Of a stretch of DNA of 64,000 nucleotides, positions 30,396-39,169 are shown in pieces. The notes under the pieces were generated by a model. That model ran no database searches. It saw nothing but the letters and a program-made list of their open reading frames with translations, and was not told where the DNA came from. This DNA comes from Caulobacter sp. 73W (GTDB lineage Bacteria; Pseudomonadota; Alphaproteobacteria; Caulobacterales; Caulobacteraceae): the NCBI RefSeq assembly GCF_041021955.1, contig NZ_CP158375.1, forward strand, positions 3,943,163-4,007,162, given 5' to 3'. The translations under genes were made by a program, and so were the position numbers. Positions within the stretch are counted from its first letter, which is position 1. Every line of letters begins with the position of its first letter.

Positions 30396-31235
30396 GTGCG
30401 CAAGCTGGGTCTGATCGCTGGCGGCGGGGCGCTTCCGGTCGAAATCGCCAACTACTGCCAGTCGGCGGGACGGCCCTTCGCGGTCATGCGGCTTCGCGGC
30501 TTTTCGGGACCGGAGCTTCGGGACTTTCCCGGCGTCGACGTCGGCCTCGCCGAGCTGGGCAAATGCATCAAGGCGCTGTGCGCGGCGGGGTGTGAGGCGG
30601 TCTGCTTCGCCGGCAATGTCGCGCGGCCGGATTTCGCGGCCCTCAAGCCCGACCTGCGCGGACTGGCGGCGCTGCCGGGCGTGATCGCGGCGGCGCGGGA
30701 CGGGGATGACGCCCTGCTGCGTCGAATCCTGGCGGAGTTCGAGAAGGAAGGCTTCGCCATCGAGGGCGCGCACGAGGTCATGGCCGAACTGACCCTGCCT
30801 CTTGGCCCCCTGGGCCGCTTGCGCCCGCGTGACGCCGACATCGCGGACATCGAGCGCGCGCTGGACGTGGCGCGCCAGATCGGCCGCCTGGACGTGGGGC
30901 AGGGCTGTGTCGTCTGTCGCGGCCTGGTCCTGGCCGTCGAGGCCCAGGAGGGCACCGACGCCATGCTGCGCCGTGTCGCCGAACTCCCGGAAGCTCTGCG
31001 CGGTTCGACCAGCGCCCCTTGCGGCGTGCTGGCCAAGGCGCCCAAGCCAATCCAGGAAACCAAGGTGGACCTGCCCACCATCGGCGTCGCCACCGTGCAG
31101 CGCGTGGCCCGCGCCGGTCTGGCGGGCATCGTGGGCGAGGCGGGGCGGCTGCTGGTGCTCGACCAGGCGGCGGTGATCGCCATGGCCGAGGAACTGGGGG
31201 TCTTCATCATCGGGTTGGAGCCCGCGAACCCGTGA
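30396..31235 (+). CDS. lpxI: UDP-2,3-diacylglucosamine pyrophosphatase LpxI
   Basis: Hydrolyses UDP-2,3-diacylglucosamine to lipid X and UMP, replacing LpxH. This enzyme family (former DUF1009) was first characterised in Caulobacter. The 279-residue protein begins at GTG with LGLIAGGGALPVEIA. The C-terminal catalytic part has GQGCVVCRGLVLAVEAQEGTD near residue 167 and VDLPTIGVATVQ near residue 225. No LpxH-type metallophosphatase lies nearby. The stop overlaps the GTG start of lpxB. Confidence 0.93.
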   Translation: MRKLGLIAGGGALPVEIANYCQSAGRPFAVMRLRGFSGPELRDFPGVDVGLAELGKCIKALCAAGCEAVCFAGNVARPDFAALKPDLRGLAALPGVIAAARDGDDALLRRILAEFEKEGFAIEGAHEVMAELTLPLGPLGRLRPRDADIADIERALDVARQIGRLDVGQGCVVCRGLVLAVEAQEGTDAMLRRVAELPEALRGSTSAPCGVLAKAPKPIQETKVDLPTIGVATVQRVARAGLAGIVGEAGRLLVLDQAAVIAMAEELGVFIIGLEPANP

Positions 31236-32398
31236 CCGAGCCGCTGACCGTCATGCTGGTGGCGGCCGAAGCGTCGGGCGACGCTCGCGGGGCGGAATTG
31301 ATGCGGGCGCTGAAGAAGCGCCTGGGCGCCAAGGTGCGCTTCATGGGCGTCGGCGGCGCGCGGATGGCGCAGGAGGGGATCGATAGCCCCTTCGACATCG
31401 CCGAATTATCGATCCTCGGCCTTTGGGAAGGCGTCCGGGCCTATGGCCGGGTCAAGAAGCGGGTCGATCAGACCGCCGCCATGGCGCGGTCTGATCGGCC
31501 CGACGTGGCGATCCTGATCGACAGCTGGGGCTTCACCGTCCGCGTGGCCAAGGCGCTGCGGGCGATCGACCCGAACATACTGCTGGTGAAATACGTGGGG
31601 CCGCAGGTCTGGGCGTCACGCCCGGGCAGGGCCAAGGTGCTGGCCGGCGCCGTCGACCATCTGCTGGCCATCCACGCCTTCGACGCTCCGCATTTCGAGA
31701 AGGAGGGTCTGGCGACCACCTTCGTCGGCAACGGGGCCCTGGCCAAGGATTTCTCCAAGGCCGACCCGCGCCGCCTACGCGAGGTGATAGGAGCGCACGC
31801 GGACGAGCCGATCCTGCTGGTCTTGCCCGGCAGCCGGCCAGCGGAGATCGAGCGCGTCATGCCGGCCTTCGAGGACGCCGTCAGCCGTCTGAAGGCCGGA
31901 CGCCCGGACTTGCATGTGGTGATCCCCGTCGCCTCCACCGTGACGGACGCGGTGAAGGCGCGCGCGGCGGCCTGGCCGTATCGCGTCCACGTCATCGAGG
32001 ATGAGGCGCTGAAGGACGACGCCATGGCTGCGGGAACCGTGGCCCTGGCCTGCAGCGGCACGGTGACGATCGAGCTGGCCCTGGCCGGCGTGCCCATGGT
32101 GGTCGCCTATCGGATCGGGAAGATCACCCATGCGATCCTCAAGCACCTGATCCTCACGCCGTGGATCACGCTGTTCAACATCGCCGCCCGTGAGTTCGTC
32201 GCGCCTGAGCTGATCCAGAAGGATTGCACGGGTCCAAAGCTGGCGGCGGAGATTGAAAAGCGTCTCGACGATCCGGGTTTGCGACGAAGGCAGGTAGAAA
32301 AGCAATTTGCGGCTCTGGACCTGATGGGTCGGGGCGGTCCTGATCCTGCTGAGGCCGCCGCGAAGGCAATTCTGCGGCTGACTGCCGAGAGGAACTGA
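31232..32398 (+). CDS. lpxB: Lipid A disaccharide synthase
   Basis: GT19 glycosyltransferase joining lipid X to UDP-diacylglucosamine. From the GTG overlapping the lpxI stop (GTGA), it is 388 residues, the usual length. Visible are VMLVAAEASGDARGAELM at the N-terminus, VGPQVWASRPGRAK near residue 120, LLVLPGSRPAEIERVMPAF near residue 192 and a C-terminal ACSGTVTIELALAGVPMVVAYR segment near residue 272 for nucleotide binding. The open frame extends upstream within lpxI, but that part has no family similarity. Confidence 0.95.
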   Translation: MTEPLTVMLVAAEASGDARGAELMRALKKRLGAKVRFMGVGGARMAQEGIDSPFDIAELSILGLWEGVRAYGRVKKRVDQTAAMARSDRPDVAILIDSWGFTVRVAKALRAIDPNILLVKYVGPQVWASRPGRAKVLAGAVDHLLAIHAFDAPHFEKEGLATTFVGNGALAKDFSKADPRRLREVIGAHADEPILLVLPGSRPAEIERVMPAFEDAVSRLKAGRPDLHVVIPVASTVTDAVKARAAAWPYRVHVIEDEALKDDAMAAGTVALACSGTVTIELALAGVPMVVAYRIGKITHAILKHLILTPWITLFNIAAREFVAPELIQKDCTGPKLAAEIEKRLDDPGLRRRQVEKQFAALDLMGRGGPDPAEAAAKAILRLTAERN

Positions 32399-32400
32399 AC

Positions 32401-32934
32401 ATGCCTACCCAGGCGCCCGTCATCGAAACCGAACGCCTGATCCTGCGGGAGTTCCGGGTCACTGATCTGGACGCCAGCGCGGCGCTCTGGGGCGACGAGA
32501 CGGTGACCCGCTTCATCGGCGGCCGTCCGCAGAGTCGCGAAGAGGTCTGGCCTCGAATTCTCCGCTACATCGGGCACTGGGCCGCGCTGGGCTACGGCTT
32601 CTGGGTGATCGAGGAGAAGGGCACGGGACGGTATCTAGGCGAGATCGGCTTCGGAGACTTCCAGCGCACCTTGGAGCCGTCGTTCGGCGATACGCCGGAG
32701 GCGGGCTGGGCCCTGGCGCCTAACGCCCATGGCAAGGGCTATGCGAGCGAAGCCTTGGCTGCGGTCCTGGCGTGGGGCGAACAGCACTTCGGCGCGGATG
32801 CGCGGACGGTCTGCATGATCAACATCGACAACGCCGCCTCGGTGAAGGTGGCCGAGAGAATGGGTTTCACCCCCTTCGCCTACGCCACCTATCGCAATGA
32901 ACCGGTCATCCTTTTCGAGCGCAAACCCAGCTAG
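32401..32934 (+). CDS. GNAT family N-acetyltransferase (RimJ/RimL type)
   Basis: A 177-residue acetyl-CoA-dependent transferase. The start PVIETERLILREF and the pattern GYGFWVIEEKGTGRYLGEIGFGD, then GWALAPNAHGKGYASEALAA (acetyl-CoA pyrophosphate loop near residue 105) and NIDNAASVKVAERMGF near residue 145 are typical of the RimJ/RimL-like branch. The acceptor is unknown. It starts 2 bp after lpxB and may be the last gene of the envelope transcript. Confidence 0.88.
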   Translation: MPTQAPVIETERLILREFRVTDLDASAALWGDETVTRFIGGRPQSREEVWPRILRYIGHWAALGYGFWVIEEKGTGRYLGEIGFGDFQRTLEPSFGDTPEAGWALAPNAHGKGYASEALAAVLAWGEQHFGADARTVCMINIDNAASVKVAERMGFTPFAYATYRNEPVILFERKPS

Positions 32935-33033
32935 CGCAACGGGTGCGACATACGCCCGCTGCGTCCGCATGTGCTTTGTCGCAAAGCCGCGCCTTGAGTT
33001 AGACTGGCTTCGCCGCCTGGGGGAGGCTTGAGA

Positions 33034-34376
33034 GTGCTGCGTGACGACGAGGAACTACGCCGGGGACTGGTCGCCAGTGCGCATGAGCGCCTGCGGCAAG
33101 CGCCCGTACGGCTGTCGACCCTCATCGCCATGTCCTGGGCTTTCTACGAGCTGGGCGAGGCCAGGTTCATCCTGCCGTGGCTCGTGGCCAACGTAATCGG
33201 CCAAGGGATCGAATTCCTCGTCATGCGTCCGTTCAGGCGTGACCCTGTGCGGGCCGGCGCCTCGGTCGGGCTGCGGATGGCGGCCCTGACCGTGATCACC
33301 TTCCTGCCCGTGATCGGCTGTCTGGCGATCTATCACCTGTGGACCCGGGGCGACCTGACCTCGACGACCATGGCCTTGCTGCTGTTGACCGGCGTTGTCC
33401 TGGTCAACGCGACCTCGGCCCTCGAATCCCGAGCGGTCTTCTATGTGGGGGCGACACCCTTTGTGCTGACCACCCTGGCCATGATCGTGCATTCAGCGGC
33501 GGTGGGGAAAGGCTCTACGGCGATCTTGGCCGTGTGCTTCGGTTTGTTTCTGTTCGGCGCTCACGCGGCCTGGGAGCGGATCTACATGGCGCGCAAGGCC
33601 GAGCTCGCCGCTCGCAAGGAGGCGGAGACCCGACGGCGCGAGGCGGAGGAGGCGGTCGCTAACCGCGCCGCCATGGCGGCTATCGTCAGCCACGAGCTGC
33701 GCAGCCCCCTGATCACGGTCGCCACCGGCGCCAGCCTGATCGAGGACGGCGTGCCGCCGCACAAGATCACCTCCGCGGCACGGACCATCTCCGATGCGGC
33801 CCGCCTGATGGGCAAGTTGCTGGACGACCTTCTGGACCGCTCCAAGGTAGAGGCCCGGGCCATGGCGTTGGACGTGCGCGATTTCGAGCTGGTCAGCAGC
33901 ATGGTGGATGTCGCCAGGTTCTGGGAGACGGCGGCTCAAGCCAAGGGCCTGGAGTTCGAATTGCCCGACGCCGCGCGTGGACCGATCTGGGTCCAGGGTG
34001 ACCCCAACCGCCTGCGCCAGATCCTCAACAACTTCCTGTCCAACGCCATCAAGTTCACCGATCGCGGCCGGATCGCCCTGCGCCTCAGCGTGCAGCGTGA
34101 GGGGGGATGAAGCAGGTGCGCATCGACGTGATTGATGATGGTCCTGGCGTGCCGCCGGACGCCGTGGAGCGTCTGTTCACGCCCTATGTGCAAGGCGCGG
34201 CGCGGACGGCCAAGACCTATGGCGGCACGGGGCTGGGCCTGGCGGTGAGCCGTGATCTGGCCGAGCTGATGGGCGGGCGGGTGCAGGCGCGGGCCGGCAC
34301 GCCGCGCGGCTCCGTCTTCAGCGTGATCCTGCCAATGCCGGTGGGCCAGGCTTCGGTGGCGCTCCCGGCGGCGTAG
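33034..34376 (+). CDS. Membrane sensor histidine kinase, split by a frameshift
   Basis: With one base restored, a 447-residue kinase. About five or six N-terminal hydrophobic segments (residues 28-190) lead to a charged coiled linker. The phospho-acceptor box AIVSHELRSPLITVA follows near residue 225, then the N-box DPNRLRQILNNFLSNAIKF near residue 327. The frame stops at 34110 in a run of six G (34101-34106). The ATP-lid motifs DDGPGVPP and GTGLGLAVSRDLAELMGG continue in the next frame from 34107. Either a G is missing or the gene is really broken; neither half could phosphorylate alone. GTG 33034 has a GGAGG site 7 bp upstream. No response regulator is adjacent. Confidence 0.82.
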
Positions 34377-34433
34377 GCCGACGTTGACCCCTGGCGCCGT
34401 TACGAGCACAACGGCGCTCCTTCGCTCAACAGG

Positions 34434-35621
34434 ATGCCTCTCGTGCAGAATTTCGACGTCGTCGTGATCGGCGCCGGCGCCGCCGGCATGATGTGCGCCA
34501 TCGAGGCGGGAAAGCGCGGGCGCAAGGTCCTGGTGATCGACCACGCCAGCGCGCCGGGCGAAAAGATCCGCATCAGCGGCGGCGGCCGCTGCAACTTCAC
34601 CAATCTGGATGTTCGGCCCGAAGCCTATATCTCGGCCAATCCGCGCTTCTGCATCTCAGCCCTGCGCCGCTACACCCAGCGCGACTTCATCGCCCTGGTC
34701 GACCGCTACCGGATCGCCTGGCACGAGAAGACCCTAGGACAGCTGTTCTGCGACGGCTCCGCCAAGCAGATCATCGAGATGCTGCTGACCGAGATGGACG
34801 CCGCCGGCGTGACCCTGTGGCTGGAGACCGCCGTCCAGGACATCGACCACGCCGACGAAGGCTACGAGGTGCGGCTGAACAAGACCTCCGTCCGCTGCGC
34901 CTCGCTGGTGGTGGCGTGCGGCGGCAAGTCGATCCCGAAAATGGGCGCGACCGGTCTTGGCTACGAGATCGCCAGCCACTTCGGCGTGCCGGTGCGTGAG
35001 ACGCGTCCGGCCCTGGTGCCGCTGACCTTCGATCCGTCGAAGCTGGAGCGCCTGAAGCCTCTGGCGGGCGTGGCGGTCGACGCCGTGGTGACGAGCGGCA
35101 AGACCAAGTTCGCCGAGGGCATGCTCTTCACCCATCGCGGCCTCAGCGGGCCTTCGATCCTGCAGATCAGCTCCTATTGGCGCGAGGGCGGCGAGATCGA
35201 GGTTTCCATGGCCCCCGGCGTCAACGTGTTCGAGACGCTGAAGGCGGCCAAGGCCTCCAATCCGCGCCAGGCTGTGCACAACGCCCTGACCGCCGTGGTG
35301 CCGTCGCGCCTGGCCGATCTGCTGGCGGCGGAAGCTGGGGCCAAGGGCAATCTGGCGGATACGCCGGACAAGGTGCTGCGCGCCATCGACGAGGCCGTGA
35401 ACCGCTGGCGGGTGAAGCCGGTGGGCTCGGAAGGCTATCGCACCGCCGAGGTCACCCTGGGCGGCGTCGACACCGACGCCCTGGACAGCAGGACCATGGA
35501 GGTGAAGGCCGTGCCCGGCCTCTTCTTCATCGGCGAGGTGGTGGACGTCACCGGTTGGCTGGGCGGATACAATTTCCAGTGGGCCTGGTCCAGCGGCTGG
35601 GCGGCGGGGCAGGCGGCCTAA
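34434..35621 (+). CDS. BaiN/YhiN-family FAD-dependent oxidoreductase
   Basis: A 395-residue flavoprotein of the HI0933/YhiN family. The N-terminal dinucleotide motif is VVVIGAGAAGMMCAIEAG. EKIRISGGGRCNFTN follows near residue 42. The C-terminus ends with FFIGEVVDVTGWLGGYNFQWAWSSGWAAG, a family hallmark that closes over FAD. The substrate is unknown in most members. It ends 3 bp before the convergent minus-strand gene. Confidence 0.88.
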   Translation: MPLVQNFDVVVIGAGAAGMMCAIEAGKRGRKVLVIDHASAPGEKIRISGGGRCNFTNLDVRPEAYISANPRFCISALRRYTQRDFIALVDRYRIAWHEKTLGQLFCDGSAKQIIEMLLTEMDAAGVTLWLETAVQDIDHADEGYEVRLNKTSVRCASLVVACGGKSIPKMGATGLGYEIASHFGVPVRETRPALVPLTFDPSKLERLKPLAGVAVDAVVTSGKTKFAEGMLFTHRGLSGPSILQISSYWREGGEIEVSMAPGVNVFETLKAAKASNPRQAVHNALTAVVPSRLADLLAAEAGAKGNLADTPDKVLRAIDEAVNRWRVKPVGSEGYRTAEVTLGGVDTDALDSRTMEVKAVPGLFFIGEVVDVTGWLGGYNFQWAWSSGWAAGQAA

Positions 35622-35624
35622 CGC

Positions 35625-36101
35625 CTACTTGCCGGCCGACGGCACGTCGTAGGCCGAGACGTGGTTCAGGGCGATCACCCAGCGCCCGTCGATCTTGCGC
35701 ATCAGGCGGGTGTTGATCCCGCTCATGGCCTTCTGCGGCCTCTCCAGGTGATAGCGGCTGATCAGCTGCGCAGCGTCGGGCGCCAGGAATTCGATGCGGA
35801 TGTCCGAGAAGGCCAGGGTCCCGCGCGTATCGGCGAAGTCGCCATAGTCGCGGATGTAGTGATCCAGCGTGCCCTGCCAGCCGTCCTGGAACTTCCCGCC
35901 GGAGACGAAGATCACGCCGGGGTTCTGGAAGCCGGCCATGTAGCCGCGATAGTCGCCCCGGTTCCAGGCCGCCTGCATGTCGGCGATCACCTTGCGGATG
36001 GCGGCGTCCTCGCGGGCTGTGTCAGCCGGCGCCAGGGCCGGCGCGGCGACCAGCGGGGTGGGAAGGGCGGCGATGGCGGCCAAGGCGAGGTTTCGGATCA
36101 C
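35625..36101 (-). CDS. Secreted SnoaL/DUF4440-like protein
   Basis: 158 residues with a cleavable signal peptide (ALPTPLVAAPA near residue 20). The mature part looks like the NTF2/SnoaL cone fold: AAIRKVIADMQAAWNRGDYRGYM near residue 32, and a C-terminal RLMRKIDGRWVIALNHVSA strand pair. Such proteins may bind small ligands or be polyketide-cyclase-like, but no function can be assigned. It is separated from the upstream gltA by an intrinsic terminator. Confidence 0.75.
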   Translation of the reverse strand: MIRNLALAAIAALPTPLVAAPALAPADTAREDAAIRKVIADMQAAWNRGDYRGYMAGFQNPGVIFVSGGKFQDGWQGTLDHYIRDYGDFADTRGTLAFSDIRIEFLAPDAAQLISRYHLERPQKAMSGINTRLMRKIDGRWVIALNHVSAYDVPSAGK

Positions 36102-36117
36102 GGCAGGCTCCCCATGC

Positions 36118-36147
36118 GAAAACGGCGGCTCCGGATGGAGCCGCCGT
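36118..36147 (-). terminator. Intrinsic terminator of gltA
   Basis: On the minus strand, ACGGCGGCTCC, a 4-base loop and GGAGCCGCCGT form a perfect 11-bp stem (36137-36147 with 36122-36132), followed by TTTTC. It lies 21 bp after the gltA stop and before the SnoaL-like gene. Confidence 0.88.
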
Positions 36148-36167
36148 GATCATCTTGCCGTCGAGGC

Positions 36168-37445
36168 TTAGCGCTTGTCGACCGGGATGTAGTCCCGTTG
36201 CGTCGCGCCCGTGTAGAGCTGGCGCGGACGGCCGATCTTGCGGGTGGGATCCTCGAACATTTCCTTCCACTGGCTAATCCAGCCAACGGTGCGGGCCAGG
36301 GCGAACAGCACGGTGAACATGTTGGTCGGGAAGCCCATCGCGCGCAGGGTGATGCCCGAATAGAAGTCGATGTTCGGGTAAAGCTTGCGGTCGATGAAGA
36401 ACGGATCGCTGAGGGCGATCTTTTCCAGCTCCATGGCCACTTCCAGCAGCGGGTCATTGATGCCCAGCTGGCCAAGGACCTCGTGGCAGGTCTTCTGCAT
36501 GACCTTCGCGCGCGGGTCGAAGTTCTTGTACACGCGGTGGCCGAAGCCCATCAGCTTGTACTCGCGCTTCTTCACGCCTTCGATGAACGCCGGGATGTTC
36601 TCGACCGAGCCGATCTGCTCGAGCATCTCCAGGGCTTCTTGGTTGGCGCCGCCATGCGACGGGCCCCACAGACAGGCGATGCCCGCCGCGATGCAGGCGA
36701 ACGGGTGAGCGCCCGATGAGCCGGCCAGACGGACGGTCGAGGTCGAGGCGTTCTGCTCGTGATCGGCGTGCAGGATGAAGATGCGGTCCATGGCGCGGGT
36801 CAGCACCGGGTTCGGCTTCCAATCCTCCGCCGGAACGGCGAAGCACATGCGCAGGAAGTTTTCCGAATAGGACAGGTCGTTGCGCGGCGTCACGAACGGC
36901 TGGCCGATCGTGTACTTGTAGGCGCGGGCCGCGATGGTCGGCATCTTCGCGATCAGGCGATGAGCGCTTATTTCGCGTTCACGGGCGTCGTCGACGTTCA
37001 TGCTGTCGGCGTAGAAGGCCGACAGGGCGCCGACGGCGCCGGTCATGACCGCCATCGGGTGGGCGTCGCGACGGAAGCCCTCGAAGAAGCGATCAAACTG
37101 CGCGTGCAGCATGGTGTGGTAGGTGATGTTGTTATCGAACTTCGCGAACTCGGCCGCGTTCGGCAGCTCGCCGTTCAGCAGCAGGTAGCAGACTTCGAGG
37201 AAGCTCGACTTCTCGGCCAGTTGGTCGATCGGGTAGCCGCGGTGCAGCAGAACGCCCGCGTCGCCGTCGATGTAGGTGATCTTGCTTTCGCAGGACGCCG
37301 TAGAGGTGAAGCCCGGGTCGAACGTGAAGGTGTCCGATTCAGCGTACCACTTGCGGACATCGACGACGTCCGGGCCGGTCGACCCCTTCATGATCGGCAG
37401 GTCGTACGACTTATCGCCGATGGTCAGGACAGCTTTGTCGCTCAT
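36168..37445 (-). CDS. gltA: Citrate synthase (type II)
   Basis: Condenses acetyl-CoA and oxaloacetate in the TCA cycle. The 425-residue length and the N-terminal beta domain ([20 protein letters not shown]) indicate the hexameric, NADH-regulated type. Catalytic regions are [11 protein letters not shown] near residue 230, [15 protein letters not shown] near residue 265 and [15 protein letters not shown] near residue 305. Its own promoter, with a perfect Caulobacter -10 element, lies between it and gltX. Confidence 0.97.
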   Translation of the reverse strand: MSDKAVLTIGDKSYDLPIMKGSTGPDVVDVRKWYAESDTFTFDPGFTSTASCESKITYIDGDAGVLLHRGYPIDQLAEKSSFLEVCYLLLNGELPNAAEFAKFDNNITYHTMLHAQFDRFFEGFRRDAHPMAVMTGAVGALSAFYADSMNVDDAREREISAHRLIAKMPTIAARAYKYTIGQPFVTPRNDLSYSENFLRMCFAVPAEDWKPNPVLTRAMDRIFILHADHEQNASTSTVRLAGSSGAHPFACIAAGIACLWGPSHGGANQEALEMLEQIGSVENIPAFIEGVKKREYKLMGFGHRVYKNFDPRAKVMQKTCHEVLGQLGINDPLLEVAMELEKIALSDPFFIDRKLYPNIDFYSGITLRAMGFPTNMFTVLFALARTVGWISQWKEMFEDPTRKIGRPRQLYTGATQRDYIPVDKR

Positions 37446-37489
37446 TCCCGTTCCCTCTGTAGCTGTGCCCTAACGGGCGTTTGCGGTGC

Positions 37490-37497
37490 GTTATAGC
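37490..37497 (-). promoter_or_regulatory. gltA promoter -10 element
   Basis: On the minus strand, the sequence is GCTATAAC, a full match to the Caulobacter housekeeping -10 consensus GCTANAWC. It lies 45 bp before the gltA start. The -35 region (TTTCGC around 37514) is weak. The element lies in the tail of the uncorrected gltX frame, which supports gltX ending at 37501. Confidence 0.6.
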
Positions 37498-37500
37498 GCC

Positions 37501-38893
37501 TTACTGCGATTGCGAAAGCGCATCCTGAATCCGAACGAGAACTCTCTGTGCGACCGAGCGCCGCAAGGATCTTGGCCAGGTCGGGCGCGGGGGCGCCGCC
37601 GGTGAGCACGCCGCGCAAGGCGGGGCCGATCTTTCCCAGGCCGACGCCCTCGGATTCGGCGAAGGCCTTCAGGGCCGGCTCCAGGGTCTCGAAAGTCCAG
37701 TCATCGACACCCGACAGGGCTTCTCGCAAGCGCGAAAGGCGACCGGACGTCTCCTCGGTCAGCAGGCCTTTGGTCTTGTCGTCCAGAGCAAACGGGCGGG
37801 CCTTCAGCGCAAAGGCGCACTGGTCGGCCAGCTCCAGGATCGTCTTGGCCCGCTCCTTCACAAAGGGCAGGGCGGCCAGCAGCTTTTCCTTGTCGGCGCT
37901 TTCGCCGCGCTTGCTCAGGACCTCGGCCGCCAGATCGGCCAGGCGCGCATCATCGGCGGCGCGGATGTAGTGGGCGTTGACGAAGGCCAGCTTGTCCCAG
38001 TCCAGCCGCGCGGCGCCCTTGTTGGCGTCGGCGATGTCGAACCAGGACACGGCCTGTTCGTCGGAGAAGATTTCGTCGTCGCCATGGCTCCAGCCCAGGC
38101 GGGCCAGATAGTTGCGCATGGCCTCGGGCAGATAGCCCATGTCCTCGAAGTCGCCGACCGCCTGGGCGCCGTGGCGCTTGGACAGCTTGGCGCCGTCCGG
38201 GCCGTGGATCAGCGGGATGTGGGCGAAGGTCGGCAGGGTCCATTCCAGCGCCTGATAGATCAGGGTCTGGCGAGCGGCGTTGTTCAGGTGATCGTCGCCC
38301 CGGATGATGTGGGTGACGCCCATGTCGTGGTCATCGACCACCACGGCCAAATTGTAGGTCGGCGCGCCGTCCGAGCGCAGCAGGACCAGATCGTCCAGCG
38401 CCTTGTTCTGGAAGGTCACATCGCCTTGGACCAGATCGGTGATCAGCGTCTCGCCATCGACCGCGCCTTTGAAGCGGATGACGTGCGGCTGGGAAACGTC
38501 GCCGTCGGTGCGGTCGCGCCACGGCGAGCGCAGGGCGTGGCCGGCGGTCTTGGCATTTTCGCGCTCGGCCTCCAGCTCGTCACCGGCCAGCCAGCAGCGA
38601 TAGGCGCGGCCAGCTTCCAGAAGCTGCTGGACGGCTTCTTTGTGGCGCTCGACGCGGGAGAACTGGAAGACCGGTTCTTCGTCGGCCTGCAGGCCCATCC
38701 AATCCAGGCCCTGGAAGATGGCTTGGACAGCAGCATCCGTCGAGCGTTCGCGATCCGTATCCTCTACGCGCAGCAGAAACTTGCCGCCGGTATGGCGCGC
38801 ATAGAGCCAATTGAACAATGCCGTCCGGGCTCCGCCGATATGCAGGTAACCGGTGGGCGAGGGGGCGAAGCGGGTGACGACGGGAGAGGACAT
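37501..38893 (-). CDS. gltX: Glutamyl-tRNA synthetase, frameshifted near its C-terminus
   Basis: Class I synthetase charging tRNA-Glu. The HIGH motif is in PSPTGYLHIGGARTALFNW near residue 12, and the KMSKS-like motif is DGAKLSKRHG near residue 237. MSSPVVTRFAPSPTG is chosen as the start. The frame then reads through ALGRTESSRSDSG to 37442, right into the gltA start, which is abnormal. Removing one base at about 37541-37547 gives ALGRTE followed by VLVRIQDALSQSQ and TAA at 37501, a normal C-terminus and 463 residues. A one-base insertion error is therefore likely. Confidence 0.9.
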
Positions 38894-39105
38894 AGGTCTT
38901 TCGAACGCTCGGATCAGTGCGCGGCGTCTTAGCACGCGCGTTTAGCGTGATCCTAGTGCGGGTGGCCCTATCGCACTGGTGGGTTAGGCTTCTTTCGTCC
39001 GATGAAAATCCGGCGTGCGCCGCGCAAGCCGATCAAAAACTTCAGGAATGTCCTAGTGATCATATGTACATATGGATGGGCGTCGTCGCGCTTGTCCCAC
39101 AGCCC
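38894..39105. other. Gap between gltX and lexA with an AT-rich palindrome
   Basis: No supported gene. The region should contain the minus-strand gltX promoter, but I see no good -35/-10 pair. A perfect 14-bp palindrome CATATGTACATATG lies at 39061-39074 and stands out by its AT content. A 71-codon plus-strand frame here has no ribosome site and ends inside the lexA terminator, so it is not called. Confidence 0.5.
39061..39074. repeat. 14-bp perfect palindrome CATATGTACATATG
   Basis: Self-complementary over all 14 bases, without a spacer. It lies about 170 bp upstream of gltX and 32 bp beyond the lexA terminator. It could be an operator for a dimeric regulator of gltX; no direct support is available. 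Confidence 0.55.
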
Positions 39106-39146
39106 AAAATAAAACGGCCCCGGGCGCGCTGAGCGCCCGGGGCCGT
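39106..39146 (-). terminator. Intrinsic terminator of lexA
   Basis: A perfect 14-bp stem ACGGCCCCGGGCGC (39133-39146 read on the minus strand, pairing with 39114-39127), a 5-base loop, then TTTTATTTT on the minus strand. It begins 23 bp past the lexA stop. Confidence 0.93.
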
Positions 39147-39169
39147 CAAATCTCAGAAGAGGCGACGAT

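Noticed and set aside
38917..39132. 71-codon plus-strand frame between gltX and lexA
   Set aside because: It overlaps the gltX promoter side and ends in the lexA terminator stem, with no ribosome site and no recognisable product.
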